Shown: positions 27,822 to 37,162 of the stretch, piece after piece | Numbering within the stretch: the stretch's first letter is position 1 | Layout of the letters: each line of letters opens with the position of its first letter | Source of the DNA: Achromobacter sp. AONIH1 | GTDB lineage: Bacteria; Pseudomonadota; Gammaproteobacteria; Burkholderiales; Burkholderiaceae_B | Assembly (NCBI RefSeq): GCF_002902905.1 | Contig: NZ_CP026124.1 | Coordinates: forward strand, 6,448,001-6,512,000 | Direction of reading: 5' to 3' | Length of the DNA stretch: 64,000 nucleotides | Translations under genes and position numbers: made by a program | Notes under the pieces: generated by a model | What the model was told of the DNA's origin: nothing | The model's database searches: none | Seen by the model: the letters and a program-made list of their open reading frames with translations, nothing else

Positions 27822-28766
27822 ATGGACTGGAACCTGGACCACATCGCCTGGGCGCGCCGCCTGAAGCTGCGGCACCTGGAGATTTTCCTGACGCTGGCGT
27901 CGGCCGGCAGCGTCACCGCCGCGGCCCGCCTGATGCACATGACGCAGCCGGCGGTATCGCACTGGCTGAGCGACATCGAAGACCTGGTGGGCACGCCGCT
28001 GTTCCTGCGCAACCGGGGACTGCGTTTGACCGAGGCCGGCGAAGTCCTGGCGCGGCATGCGCGCCGCATGCTGGGCGATCTGCGGCGCACCAGCGAGGAA
28101 ATCGAGTCCGTGAAATCCGGCATCGCCGGCAGGCTGCATGTGGGCACCGTGCTGTCGGCCTCGCCGGTGCTGCTGCCGCGCGCCATCGCGGCCTTGCAGC
28201 GCGAGTTCCCCGGCATCTACGTGGAAGTGGTTGAGGGATTGGTCACGCCCCTGATCGAGCGCTTGCAGCGCCATGAGCTCGACCTGATCGTCGGGCCGCT
28301 GGATGTGCGCGGCCATCAGGCCGGACTGCGCATGGAACCGTTGATGCGCGACACCTTCAGCATCGTGACGCGCCCCGGCCATCCGCTGGCCCGGCTGCGG
28401 CGGCCCGGCTGGAAGGAGGCCGCCGCGCATCCGTGGATCATGCCGCCGGCGGGCACGGTATCGCGCGGCAGGCTGGAAGAGGCCTTCGCCAAGGCCGGCG
28501 TGGCCACGCCCTCGCCGCGCATCGAGACCGCTTCGCTGGTGGCGCTGCAGGCGCTGCTGCACGAAACCGGCTATGTGTCGACGCTGGCCAGTTCGGTGGC
28601 GCAGCTGTACAAGCGCCTGAAACTGGTGGACATCGTCAGGCTGCCCGAGCCGCTGGCCTTTGGCGCGGTGGGTATGATGTGGAGCGCCGACGCGCCCAGC
28701 CGCGTGCTGGCGCAGCTGCAGGACAGCCTGCGCGCCACCGCCGGCATGCAGCAGGCGGCCGGCTGA
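27822..28766 (+). CDS. LysR-family transcriptional regulator
   Basis: A 314-residue LysR regulator. Helix-turn-helix at about 15-75 ('LRHLEIFLTLASAGSVTAAARL', 'MTQPAVSHWLSDIEDLVGTP', 'LFLRNRGLRLTEAGEVL'), CbnR/GbpR-like, with a complete effector domain. It is divergent from the M24-GAF-Bug operon across 116 bp, the classic arrangement for regulation of that operon in response to its substrate (inference). Confidence 0.9.
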   Translation: MDWNLDHIAWARRLKLRHLEIFLTLASAGSVTAAARLMHMTQPAVSHWLSDIEDLVGTPLFLRNRGLRLTEAGEVLARHARRMLGDLRRTSEEIESVKSGIAGRLHVGTVLSASPVLLPRAIAALQREFPGIYVEVVEGLVTPLIERLQRHELDLIVGPLDVRGHQAGLRMEPLMRDTFSIVTRPGHPLARLRRPGWKEAAAHPWIMPPAGTVSRGRLEEAFAKAGVATPSPRIETASLVALQALLHETGYVSTLASSVAQLYKRLKLVDIVRLPEPLAFGAVGMMWSADAPSRVLAQLQDSLRATAGMQQAAG

Positions 28767-28797
28767 ACCGGCGCGCCCATTCACGAAGAGAGAGCCC

Positions 28798-29250
28798 GTG
28801 CAGATCGTTTCCGTACGCGACGAACCCGCCATCCGCCTGGATGCCATCCGCTACTTCCAGCAGCAATGGGCCAGCGCGGACACCATGATGATGTACGACG
28901 ATGCCATCACCCGCTGCATCGGCGCCGAGAACCCCTTGCCGCAATGGTATGTGCTGCGCGACGGCGCGCGCCTCGTCGGCTGCGCCGGCCTCATCACAAA
29001 CGACTTCATCAGCCGCGGCGAGCTGTATCCGTGGCTGTGCGCGCTGCATGTGGAGCAAGATCTGCGCGGCCGCAACCTGGGCGGGCGCCTGATCCGGCAC
29101 GCGGCGGACCATGCCCGCGCGCTGGGATTCAGGTCGCTGCACCTGTGCAGCGACCTGCGCGGCTATTACGAGAAGTTCGGCTTCCAGCCCGACGGCGTCG
29201 GCTATCACCCGTGGGGCGAGACGGCCCAGGTGTACAGCCTGAGGCTGTAA
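28798..29250 (+). CDS. GNAT-family N-acetyltransferase
   Basis: A 150-residue GNAT enzyme. The acetyl-CoA-binding motif A is 'LHVEQDLRGRNLGGRLIRHAAD' and motif B is 'LHLCSDLRGYYEKFGFQPDG'. It transfers acetyl from acetyl-CoA to an amine of an unknown acceptor. It begins with GTG at 28798, preceded by the purine-rich GAAGAGAGAG. It follows the LysR gene by 31 bp and may share its transcript; it converges on tas. Confidence 0.85.
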   Translation: MQIVSVRDEPAIRLDAIRYFQQQWASADTMMMYDDAITRCIGAENPLPQWYVLRDGARLVGCAGLITNDFISRGELYPWLCALHVEQDLRGRNLGGRLIRHAADHARALGFRSLHLCSDLRGYYEKFGFQPDGVGYHPWGETAQVYSLRL

Positions 29251-29266
29251 CGCTGGGCATCCGGCC

Positions 29267-30316
29267 TCAGGGCGCCGGGTTCGGATGACGCGCGTGGATC
29301 TGCGCGATGCCGTCCAGCGCTTCCTGCGGCAGCGTGACCTCCACGCTGTCGATGTTCTCCTTGAGCTGCGCCAGCGTGGTCGCGCCGATCAGGTTGCTGG
29401 TCACGAAGGGCTGCTGGTTGATGAAGGCCAGCGCCAGATGCGTCGGCGACAGGCCCAGCCGGCGCGCCAGGGCCACGTACTCGGCGGTGGCGGCCTCGGC
29501 CTGCGGATTGCTGTAGCGCGTGAAGCGCTCGTAGCGCGTCAGGCGCGCGCCCTCGGGCCGGGCGCCGTCCAGGTACTTGCCACAGAGCATGCCCATGGCC
29601 AGCGGCGAATAGGCCAGCAGGCCCACGTCTTCGTGGCGCGAGAATTCCGACAGGCCGCTCTCGAACACGCGGTTGAGCAGGCTGTAGGCATTCTGGATGG
29701 ACACGATGCGCGGAAGCCCCTGGTTCTCGGCGTGCTTGAGGAACTGCGCCACGCCCCAGGGCGTTTCGTTGGACACGCCCACATGGCGTACCTTGCCCTC
29801 GCGCACGAAGTCCTGCAGCACGGACAGCGTTTCCTCGATGGCCACGGTCTGCTCGCCCTCGGTCCAGGGATAGGCCAGCTTGCCGAAGGTCGCCGTGGTC
29901 CGGTCGGGCCAGTGCAGCTGATACAGGTCCAGGTAGTCCGTCCGCAGGCGCTTCAGGCTGGCATCCAGCGCGGCGGTGAGGTTCTTGCGGTCCAGGAAGG
30001 TCTTGCCGTCGCGGATGTGGCCGGGACGCTTGGGGTCGCGCACCGGGCCGGCGACCTTGCTGGCCAGCACCACGTCCTGGCGGCGCTTGCGGCTGGCCAG
30101 CCAGGTGCCGATATAGGTCTCGGTCAGGCCCTGGGTCTGCGCCAGCGGCGGCACCGGATACATCTCGGCCGTGTCGATCAGGTTGATGCCGCGCGCCAGC
30201 GCGTAGTCGAGCTGCTCGTGCGCCTCTGCCTCGGTGTTCTGCTCGCCCCAGGTCATGGTGCCCAGGCCGATCAGGCTGACGTCCAGGCCGCTGCGGCCGA
30301 GTTTGCGGTATTTCAA
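29267..30316 (-). CDS. tas: NADP(H)-dependent aldo-keto reductase Tas
   Basis: A 349-residue aldo/keto reductase closely resembling E. coli Tas across its length ('LGTMTWGEQNTEAEAHEQLD', 'INLIDTAEMYPVPP', 'TQGLTETYIGTWL', 'TDYLDLYQLHWPD'). The catalytic tetrad is readable as Asp in NLIDTAEMY, Tyr of that motif, Lys in VLASKVAG and His in YQLHWPD. It reduces aldehydes or ketones with NADPH in the cytosol; the physiological substrate is unknown (E. coli tas suppresses a tyrosine auxotrophy). Single gene, convergent with the GNAT gene. Confidence 0.92.
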   Translation of the reverse strand: MKYRKLGRSGLDVSLIGLGTMTWGEQNTEAEAHEQLDYALARGINLIDTAEMYPVPPLAQTQGLTETYIGTWLASRKRRQDVVLASKVAGPVRDPKRPGHIRDGKTFLDRKNLTAALDASLKRLRTDYLDLYQLHWPDRTTATFGKLAYPWTEGEQTVAIEETLSVLQDFVREGKVRHVGVSNETPWGVAQFLKHAENQGLPRIVSIQNAYSLLNRVFESGLSEFSRHEDVGLLAYSPLAMGMLCGKYLDGARPEGARLTRYERFTRYSNPQAEAATAEYVALARRLGLSPTHLALAFINQQPFVTSNLIGATTLAQLKENIDSVEVTLPQEALDGIAQIHARHPNPAP

Positions 30317-30526
30317 GTTCTGCTCCCTGCGGATGGATGGGGCCGGGCCTGGGACAGGCGCGCGGGTCCCGGAAAGGCGACACCATACCGCAGGTCGCTT
30401 GGCAATCCGCTGACGGGCTGCCCCCCTGTCCGGCCCGCGATCCCTGGCCGGCCAGGCGCCAGGCCGATCCGCGCCCGGGCAAGGCGATACACTGCGTCAT
30501 CGTCCCGCGCTTCACGCCATAAGCTC

Positions 30527-30886
30527 ATGAAAAACAAATCCATAGGCGGCCTGGTCTATTCCACCGACGGCGGCCGCATGTGCCCCGCCTGTCGCCGCCC
30601 CGTCGCCGACTGCGCCTGCCAGGCCGCCGCGCCGGCCCCCGCCGGCGACGGCGTGGCCCGCATCTGGCGCGAGAGCAAGGGCCGCGGCGGCAAGAGCGTG
30701 ACGCTGGTGCGCGGCCTGCCGATGGCCGGCCCGGCGCTGGAGCAGCTGGGCAAGCAGCTGCGCACGGCCTGCGGCAGCGGCGGCACCGTCAAGGACGGCG
30801 TGATCGAGATCCAGGGAGACCACCGCGAACGCGTCGCGCAGGCGCTGGCAAAGCTGGGCCATCGCGCCAAGCTGGCCGGCGGCTGA
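30527..30886 (+). CDS. yciH: SUI1/eIF1-like translation factor YciH
   Basis: A 119-residue YciH protein, the bacterial relative of eukaryotic eIF1. The N-terminus carries four Cys in CPACRRPVADCAC, a zinc-ribbon-like cluster; the SUI1 core follows with 'RIWRESKGRGGKSVTLVRGLP' and 'CGSGGTVKDGVIEIQGDH'. In E. coli YciH influences initiation fidelity. The ATG at 30527 matches the family start; the frame is open upstream through the region divergent from tas. Confidence 0.92.
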   Translation: MKNKSIGGLVYSTDGGRMCPACRRPVADCACQAAAPAPAGDGVARIWRESKGRGGKSVTLVRGLPMAGPALEQLGKQLRTACGSGGTVKDGVIEIQGDHRERVAQALAKLGHRAKLAGG

Positions 30887-30939
30887 GACGCGCCCCCTAC
30901 ACCGCCAGCCGCGAGCGGCTGGCCCAGCCAGGCAAGAAC

Positions 30940-31305
30940 ATGAGCACGACTGATATCGACTTCGAGCCCGCCGCCGTGAGCGGCTGGCACGCCCACGTGT
31001 ATTTCGACGCGGCCAGCCGGGACGCGGCCCACGCGTTGCGCGAACGCGTCATCGCGCGCTTCGGCGACAGGATGGAGATGGGCCGTTTCCACGAGAAGCT
31101 GGTGGGGCCGCACCCGTGCTGGAGCTACCAGATCGCTTTCCCGCCGGCGGAGTTCGCCGAGATCATGACCTGGCTGGCGCTGAACCACGGCGCGCTGGAC
31201 GTGTTCGCGCATCCCAACACCGGCGACTCGCTGCGCGACCACCGCGACTGCGCGGTCTGGCTGGGCCGCAGCCATGCGCTCAACCTGCGGGCGCTGGGCG
31301 GCTGA
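30940..31305 (+). CDS. DOPA 4,5-dioxygenase-family protein
   Basis: A 121-residue protein of the DOPA 4,5-dioxygenase family (PF08883). The conserved His residues are in 'WHAHVYFD', 'GRFHEKLVGPHP' and 'VFAHPNTGDSLRDHRDCAVWLG'. Fungal members cleave DOPA; bacterial members are mostly uncharacterised, so the reaction here is unknown. The gene follows yciH by 53 bp and is probably in the same transcript. Confidence 0.88.
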   Translation: MSTTDIDFEPAAVSGWHAHVYFDAASRDAAHALRERVIARFGDRMEMGRFHEKLVGPHPCWSYQIAFPPAEFAEIMTWLALNHGALDVFAHPNTGDSLRDHRDCAVWLGRSHALNLRALGG

Positions 31306-31329
31306 CCTCCAACCAGCACGGCGCCGCCG

Positions 31330-31830
31330 TCAGGCGTGCATGTAGGCCGCGTAGATCTGCGCCAGCCGCGCCGCATCGATGCCCTGACGCTGTTCCAGCG
31401 CCAGCGGATGATCGGTGTGTTCCAGCTCGATGTAGGGCCGCACGCCGTCGTCGCGCAGATGAACGTGGGTCTTCAGGCTGCCTTCCGTTTCCGGATAGAC
31501 CTTGAAGCTGGCGGACAGCCAGCCGAAGAACGGCCCCAGGTGCGCGCGCCGGGGTTCGTCGTAGCTGTCCAGGTACTGGCTGAAGCTGGCTTCGCTCAGC
31601 GATACCCAGACGCCCCAGACGAAGGGCTCGTCCGCGCCATGCACGGGGATTTCGATGCAGCCGCGCACGAAGAAATACTTGCCATCGACGACGCAGACGT
31701 CGGACGACAGCTCGCAGCGCGCGGCGCGTTCAGGCTCGGGAATCAGGTAGTAGAACAGCGGCGCTTCGGCGTCGAAGGCCGGCATGCCTTCATGCCATTG
31801 ACCACAGGCCTTGCATTCGAAACGGAACAT
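31330..31830 (-). CDS. DUF2199-family protein
   Basis: A 166-residue protein of the DUF2199 family. It opens with a rubredoxin-like half knuckle ('FECKACGQWHEGMPAF') and keeps 'VDGKYFFVRGCIEIPV', 'FVWGVWVSLSEASF' and 'VRPYIELEHTDHPLALEQRQGI', all typical. Function is unknown. It is convergent with the dioxygenase-like gene and 94 bp after the chemoreceptor gene in direction of reading. Confidence 0.88.
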   Translation of the reverse strand: MFRFECKACGQWHEGMPAFDAEAPLFYYLIPEPERAARCELSSDVCVVDGKYFFVRGCIEIPVHGADEPFVWGVWVSLSEASFSQYLDSYDEPRRAHLGPFFGWLSASFKVYPETEGSLKTHVHLRDDGVRPYIELEHTDHPLALEQRQGIDAARLAQIYAAYMHA

Positions 31831-31924
31831 GGCGGTTTGGGCCGGCGGGCGCCGGCGCGGCGTGGAAACGCCCTATTGTGCCGCAAGCCGGCGCGGCGGG
31901 AAGTTCGCCGCGCCGCCCGATCCC

Positions 31925-33769
31925 TCAGGCGTGGCTCAGGGCCAGCGCCGGCCCCGCCTGCCGCAGATCGCCGCGCAGCTTGAAGCGCGCCACCGTGCCG
32001 GCCAGAGCGCGCGCCTGGTCGTTCAGCAACGCGGCCGCGGCGGCCGACTGCTCGACCAGCGCGGCGTTCTGCTGCGTGGCCTGATCCATGTCGGACACGC
32101 TGCGGTCGATCTGGCTGATGCCCACGCTCTGCTCGGTCATGGCGCCGTGGATCTCGGTGACCAGCCGCTGCACGCGGTCGATGCCCTGCACGATCTCGGT
32201 CATGGTGACGCCGGCCGCCTGCACCCGCTCGGTGCCGCTCTTGACGTTCTGCACCGATGCCTCGATCAGGGCCTTGATCTCCTGCGCCGAGGCGGCGCTG
32301 CGCTGGGCCAGCGTGCGCACCTCGCCGGCCACCACCGCGAAGCCACGGCCCTGCTCGCCAGCGCGCGCGGCTTCCACGGCCGCGTTCAGCGCCAGGATGT
32401 TGGTCTGGAAAGCGATGCCGTCGATCACGCTGATGATCTCGGTAATGCGCTCGGACGACTGCGAGATCGCGCCCATGGTGTGGACCGCGTCGGACACCAC
32501 CTGGCCGCCGCGCTCGGCGGCGGCGCTGGCCTCGGTGGCCAGGCGCGTGGCCTGCTCGGCGGTCTCGGCGGTCTGCTTCACGCTGGAGGTCAGCTGGGTC
32601 AGGGCCGCCGAGGTTTCCTCCAGCGAGCCGGCCGAGGTCTCGGTGCGCTGCGACAGGTCGCGGTTGCCCATGTCGATCTCGCTGGTCGCGGTGCTCATGG
32701 AGCCCACGCCGGCGCGCACGTCCAGCATCACGGTGCTGATCTTGTCGACGAAGGCGTTGAAGGACTTGGAGATCTGCGCCACTTCATCGTGGCCCACCAC
32801 GTCCAGCCGGTGCGTCATGTCGCCATCGCCCGAGCCAATCGTGTCCATCGCGTCGCGCACGGCGGACAGGCGCTTGAAGGCGCGCGAGGTGATCAGGCTG
32901 GCGATGGCCAGCGCGGCCAGCGTCAGCACCACCAGCGCGATCAGCGTGGCGTTGAACACCTGCGTCAGTCCCACCGTGGCCTCGGCCTTGTCCAGCGCCA
33001 CCACCAGATACCAGTCGGTGCCGGGAATGCGCTTGGCCTTGACCAGCTTCTCGGCGCCGGCCAGCGTGATCACCGCCGGCTCGCCGCCGTCGCGCGCCAG
33101 GCCCTTGAGCGCCTCGGGCTTGAGTTCGGGCGCCACCTCGGTGGCGGGCTTGAGCGCGAACTTGTCGTCCACGTGGGAGATCACCTGACCGTCGCTGCCC
33201 AGCACGAAGGCCAGGCTGGACGGCGTGGGATGGATGGCCTGGATGATGGCCTTGACGCCGTCCAGCGCGACCGCGCCGCTCAGCGCGCCGATGGTCTTGC
33301 CCTCGCGCACGATGGGCGTGGTGAAGGCCACGTAGGGCTTGCCCGTGCCGGAATCGCCGTAGGGCTTGGTCACGGTCAGCTTGCCCGATTCCACCGCGCT
33401 CTTGTACCAGGGGCGCGAGGTCGGATCGTAGTCGGCGGGCGTGTTGGCCGTGGAAAAGAAGGTCTTGTCCGACCAGCCGACGCTGGTGATGGGGAAATCG
33501 TTGGTCTGACCCATCAGGCGCGTCAATCCGCGCGGGTCGCCCTTTTCCACCACGGCGGCGGTGGCCGAGACCGCCTGGGCCTTGTCCGCCGACCAGCGCT
33601 CGATGGCGCTGGCGTTGCCGTTGGCCACCGCGTCCAGCGTGCCGGCGATGGCCGACATCATGTTGTCGCGCACGATCTTGTAGGTCGTAACGCCGGAAAG
33701 GGCCAGCGCCCCCACCACGGTCAGCCCCGTGATCAACAGGATCCGGTTGCGCAGCGAAGTAATTTTCAT
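31925..33769 (-). CDS. methyl-accepting chemotaxis protein with dCache sensor
   Basis: A 614-residue inner-membrane chemoreceptor. Helix 1 at about 10-30, a periplasmic double-Cache sensor to about 275 ('[28 protein letters not shown]' region), helix 2 at about 278-298, HAMP to about 350, and a signalling domain whose hairpin tip is '[20 protein letters not shown]', '[17 protein letters not shown]'. dCache sensors bind amino acids or organic acids; the ligand cannot be told. There is no NWETF-like CheR/CheB tether at the C-terminus. A sigma-28-type promoter lies about 85 bp upstream. Confidence 0.93.
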   Translation of the reverse strand: MKITSLRNRILLITGLTVVGALALSGVTTYKIVRDNMMSAIAGTLDAVANGNASAIERWSADKAQAVSATAAVVEKGDPRGLTRLMGQTNDFPITSVGWSDKTFFSTANTPADYDPTSRPWYKSAVESGKLTVTKPYGDSGTGKPYVAFTTPIVREGKTIGALSGAVALDGVKAIIQAIHPTPSSLAFVLGSDGQVISHVDDKFALKPATEVAPELKPEALKGLARDGGEPAVITLAGAEKLVKAKRIPGTDWYLVVALDKAEATVGLTQVFNATLIALVVLTLAALAIASLITSRAFKRLSAVRDAMDTIGSGDGDMTHRLDVVGHDEVAQISKSFNAFVDKISTVMLDVRAGVGSMSTATSEIDMGNRDLSQRTETSAGSLEETSAALTQLTSSVKQTAETAEQATRLATEASAAAERGGQVVSDAVHTMGAISQSSERITEIISVIDGIAFQTNILALNAAVEAARAGEQGRGFAVVAGEVRTLAQRSAASAQEIKALIEASVQNVKSGTERVQAAGVTMTEIVQGIDRVQRLVTEIHGAMTEQSVGISQIDRSVSDMDQATQQNAALVEQSAAAAALLNDQARALAGTVARFKLRGDLRQAGPALALSHA

Positions 33770-33851
33770 GCTCTCATCTCAATGCATCGGCCCGGGCCGG
33801 GCCCGGCCGGCGATGCCGGTTCCATCCGGAACGCCACATCGCCTCACCGAA

Positions 33852-33878
33852 CTTACGGCAGCGGGGGCCGCGACTTTA
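33852..33878 (-). promoter_or_regulatory. sigma-28 (FliA) type promoter for the dCache chemoreceptor
   Basis: Read on the minus strand: TAAAGTCG, an 11-bp spacer, then GCCGTAAG, closely matching the flagellar sigma-28 consensus TAAAGTTT-N11-GCCGATAA. The TAA of the -35 element is the stop codon of the upstream chemoreceptor gene. Confidence 0.8.
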
Positions 33879-35855
33879 GCCGCGCAACGGGATTAGATTG
33901 TCGACACGCCGGGCGGCAGGCTCGTCCCGCAGCGTGAACACCGCCATCATGCGGTTCATCGCCGCCGCCTGCGACAGCAGGTTTTCCGACGCCGCGGCCG
34001 CCTCTTCCACCAACGCGGCATTCTGCTGCGTGATGTCGTCCATCTGCGCGATGGCCTGGTTCACCTGCTCGATGCCCGCCGTCTGCTGGGCCACCGCCGC
34101 GCCAATGCCGCCGACGAGGCCCGAGACCTCGCGGATCTCGGTCACCAGGCCCTGGATCACGGCGCCCGCGCGCGAAACCTTGGCCGCGCCGCCCTCGATC
34201 TGCTCGACGGACAGCTGAATCAGGTCCTTGATCTCGCGCGCCGCCGTGGCGGACTTCTGCGCCAGGCTGCGGACCTCGCTGGCGACCACGGCGAAACCCT
34301 TGCCCTGCTCACCCGCGCGCGCGGCCTCGACCGCCGCGTTCAGCGCCAGGATGTTGGTCTGGAAGGCGATGCCCTCGATCACGCCGATGATTTCCGAGAT
34401 GCGGGCCGCGCTGCCCTGGACCGCGCCGATCGCGGCATTGGCCTCGCGCGCCGCCGCCCCGCCCTGGTCCGCCAGATCGGCCGCGCCCCGGGCGCGCTCG
34501 CCGGCGGCCAGCGCCTCGGCCTCGTTCTGGCGCGCCGTGGCCGTGAACTGTTCCATCGAGGCCGCGGTTTCCTCCAGGCTGGCTGCCTGTTCCTCGGTGC
34601 GACGCGACAGATCATGGTTGCCGGCGGCGATCTCGCCCGCCGCGCCTTCGATCGCGGCGGCCCCGGCCTGCACCTGACGCACCGTGCCGCTCAGTCCTTC
34701 GCTCATCCGGTTCAGCGACGCCAGCAGCCGGGCCGTCTCGTCGCGCCCCTGCGGCGCGGCGCGCGCGCTCAGGTCCGACTCGGCCACGCGCCGCGCCAGC
34801 GCCGCCGCCTCGACCAGCGGCCCGGCGATCGAGCGCGCGATCAGCACGCCCAGCGCGAGCGCGGCCAGCGCCAGGACAACCAGCACGCTCCACAGCGCGA
34901 TCTGCTCGCGCCCGATCCGAGCCACCTCGCGCTCCAGCAGCCCGGTCGCCAGCGCCGTGGCGCCGTCGATCTCGCGGTACAGCGCCTCCAGCTGCGCGGT
35001 GGCCTTGCCGAAATAGCCGCGCCGCTCCTCGTCCGCCAGGCTCGCGGCGCGCGCCAGCGAAGCGCGCGTCAGTTCATCCATGCCGTCCAGCGCCTGCCGC
35101 ACCCGCCCGGCGGCGGCATCGATCTGCGCCGCCAGCGCCGGCGCGCCGGTTCGCGCGCGTTCCAGGTTGCGCGCGATGTTCGCGCCCATGTCGCGCGCGC
35201 GCGCCAGCCCGGTGTCCACCGCCAGGCGCTGCGCCGCGCCCGGCTCGCCGGCCGCCAGCGCCGCCGCCGCGCGGGCGCGCACCTGGCCCAGCGTCTCGGC
35301 CGCCACGGGCAGGTCCTGATAGGCCGCCGCGATCAGCGCGGACGCGCCCAGGTCCGCATCGAGGCTGAGCTTGAAGTCATCCAGCAGCGTGTTCTTGAAC
35401 AGCAGCAGTCGCGCGACCAGCGCGGTATGGCGCTCGAAGCTCGCGGGCGCGGCGATATCCGCGTCATCCACCTGCTTGCGCAGCGCGCGCCATTCCTGGG
35501 CCAGCGCATCGAGCGTGGCCAGCGCCGGGGCGGGCGCGGCCGCCTCGCGCAGCCGCGTGTCCAGCTCGCGCCATTGCGCATCGACGCCGGGCGCCAGCCG
35601 GCGTCGTTCCTCGCCCGCCTCGCGGCCCCCGTTCAGATACAGGTTGGACAGCCCGCGATGCGCCTGCACCAGGCGCACGGCCTGCAGCAACGTGGCGACC
35701 GGGCGCGCGCCCGCGGCCTCCAGGCGCTTCTGCGCCGCGGTCTCCCACGACGCCTTGACGTACAGCAGCAACGGGACGGCGAACAGGATCAGGCTCAACC
35801 CACCCAGCAGCAGGAATTTCCGCTGTAGCGACAACATGCCGAGCAGACGTTTCAT
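33876..35855 (-). CDS. methyl-accepting chemotaxis protein with helical (NIT-like) sensor
   Basis: A 659-residue chemoreceptor. Helix 1 at about 12-30; a long, mostly helical periplasmic sensor to about 320 opening with '[21 protein letters not shown]', reminiscent of the nitrate/nitrite-sensing NIT domain; helix 2 at about 322-345; HAMP; and a signalling domain with the hairpin tip '[20 protein letters not shown]', '[17 protein letters not shown]'. The NIT assignment is inferred from the QxxRG-like segment and helical content only. Its stop codon is part of the next gene's promoter, and it has its own sigma-28-type promoter. Confidence 0.92.
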   Translation of the reverse strand: MKRLLGMLSLQRKFLLLGGLSLILFAVPLLLYVKASWETAAQKRLEAAGARPVATLLQAVRLVQAHRGLSNLYLNGGREAGEERRRLAPGVDAQWRELDTRLREAAAPAPALATLDALAQEWRALRKQVDDADIAAPASFERHTALVARLLLFKNTLLDDFKLSLDADLGASALIAAAYQDLPVAAETLGQVRARAAAALAAGEPGAAQRLAVDTGLARARDMGANIARNLERARTGAPALAAQIDAAAGRVRQALDGMDELTRASLARAASLADEERRGYFGKATAQLEALYREIDGATALATGLLEREVARIGREQIALWSVLVVLALAALALGVLIARSIAGPLVEAAALARRVAESDLSARAAPQGRDETARLLASLNRMSEGLSGTVRQVQAGAAAIEGAAGEIAAGNHDLSRRTEEQAASLEETAASMEQFTATARQNEAEALAAGERARGAADLADQGGAAAREANAAIGAVQGSAARISEIIGVIEGIAFQTNILALNAAVEAARAGEQGKGFAVVASEVRSLAQKSATAAREIKDLIQLSVEQIEGGAAKVSRAGAVIQGLVTEIREVSGLVGGIGAAVAQQTAGIEQVNQAIAQMDDITQQNAALVEEAAAASENLLSQAAAMNRMMAVFTLRDEPAARRVDNLIPLRG

Positions 35856-35932
35856 ATTCGTACTTCCCTATAGTCTGGCCGGGCTTTCCACCATGTCTGG
35901 CGTGTCGTGACCGGCAAAACTCCTTCAACCCG

Positions 35933-35959
35933 CTTACGGCAGAGGGGTTGCAAACTATA
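35933..35959 (-). promoter_or_regulatory. sigma-28 (FliA) type promoter for the second chemoreceptor
   Basis: Read on the minus strand: TATAGTTT, an 11-bp spacer, then GCCGTAAG, 78 bp before the start codon. It shares the identical GCCGTAAG -10 element and spacing with the promoter of the neighbouring receptor gene. Confidence 0.82.
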
Positions 35960-36043
35960 GAGCTGCTTCATGGTCGGTTTGCCTTAAGTCAAACCGGCGC
36001 CGAATTTTCCGCGCCGCGCGGCCGGCGCGCGGGCGCGCCTGAG

Positions 36044-37105
36044 CTAAGCCTGCGCGCCGCCGAACACCATGCAGACCGGGCTGCCCGTGCGCGTTTCTCC
36101 CGGCATGCGCACCAGCGCGCCGCTCGCGGCGTCGACACGGAAGGCGACGATGCTGTCGCTGTCCTCGTTCAAGGCATACAGCCGATCGCCGCCCGGCATC
36201 AGCGCCATGCTGCGCGGCGTGCGTCCGCCGGACGCCACGGCGCCGATCCAGGACAGGCGGCCGCTGGCCGCGTCGACCCGGAACGCGGCGATGCTGTCGT
36301 GCCCGCGATTCGACACATACACGCGTTCGCCCCTGGCATCGACCAGAATGGCGGCGGCGCGGTTGTTGCCCGTGTGCGTATCCGGCACGCTGGACAGGAT
36401 CTGCATGGGTTCGAGCGCGCCGCTGGCCGCGTCATACCGATAGACCGTCACGCTCGAATCCAGCTCATTGACGCAATAGGCGTGGGACGCCGCCGGGTGG
36501 AAGGCCAGATGCCTGGGCCCCGCGCCTTCGCGCGCCACGGCGACCGGCGACGCGGCGGCGGTCAACAAGCCATCCGTCCAGCGGAACGAGAAGATCCGGT
36601 CCAACCCCTTGTCCGGCACGATCACGTGGCGGCCATCGGGCGCGAAAGGATTGGCGTGCGGCTTGGCCTGCTTCTGCTCGATCCGATGCGGCCCCGGCGT
36701 CCCTTCCAGCGGCAGCAGCTGGCTGGCCGGCCCCAGCTCGCCATCGGCGCCGATCGGCAGCACGGCGACGCTGGCGCCGATATGGTTGGACACGATCACG
36801 TGCCGTCCCGTCGGATCGATGGCCAGATGCACGGGATTCAGGCCGCCCGTGTCCTGTCGATTCAGCGGGCGAATCCGCCCGTCGCCCTGATCGACCACGT
36901 AGGCGCTGATGCCGGTGGTGTCGCCGTGCACGGCATACAGCCGGTCGCCGCGCGCGTTCAGCGCCAGGTAGGAGGGGTTCACCAGCCCGTCCAGCACCTG
37001 CGCGAGTTCCAGCCGGGCGCTGGCCGGATCCACCTTGAACACCGAGATGCCCGCGCCGCGCGCATTGCGCTCGCGGGTGGTGCGACAGCCTAGGTATGCG
37101 TACAT
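36044..37105 (-). CDS. lactonase-family beta-propeller protein (YbhE/Pgl-like)
   Basis: A 353-residue seven-bladed propeller of the lactonase family (PF10282), which includes E. coli 6-phosphogluconolactonase YbhE and muconate-lactonizing relatives. Blade repeats such as 'NPVHLAIDPTGRHVIVSNH', 'GPRHLAFHPAASHAYCVNE' and 'TPRSMALMPGGDRLYALNED' recur about every 50 residues. No signal peptide. Substrate is uncertain; next to a Bug gene and an aconitase operon it more likely opens a lactone from carboxylate catabolism than serves the pentose phosphate path (inference). It is downstream of the Bug gene by 57 bp. Confidence 0.87.
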   Translation of the reverse strand: MYAYLGCRTTRERNARGAGISVFKVDPASARLELAQVLDGLVNPSYLALNARGDRLYAVHGDTTGISAYVVDQGDGRIRPLNRQDTGGLNPVHLAIDPTGRHVIVSNHIGASVAVLPIGADGELGPASQLLPLEGTPGPHRIEQKQAKPHANPFAPDGRHVIVPDKGLDRIFSFRWTDGLLTAAASPVAVAREGAGPRHLAFHPAASHAYCVNELDSSVTVYRYDAASGALEPMQILSSVPDTHTGNNRAAAILVDARGERVYVSNRGHDSIAAFRVDAASGRLSWIGAVASGGRTPRSMALMPGGDRLYALNEDSDSIVAFRVDAASGALVRMPGETRTGSPVCMVFGGAQA

Positions 37106-37162
37106 GTGCTCTCCCAGTCCTGGGCGACGCGGCCCGCCGGATCCGTGTTCATGGCCGCTTCC

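Noticed and set aside
31811..33937. 708-codon frame antisense to the dCache chemoreceptor
   Set aside because: Arg/Gly/His/Gln-rich shadow; the opposite strand has a textbook chemoreceptor and promoter.
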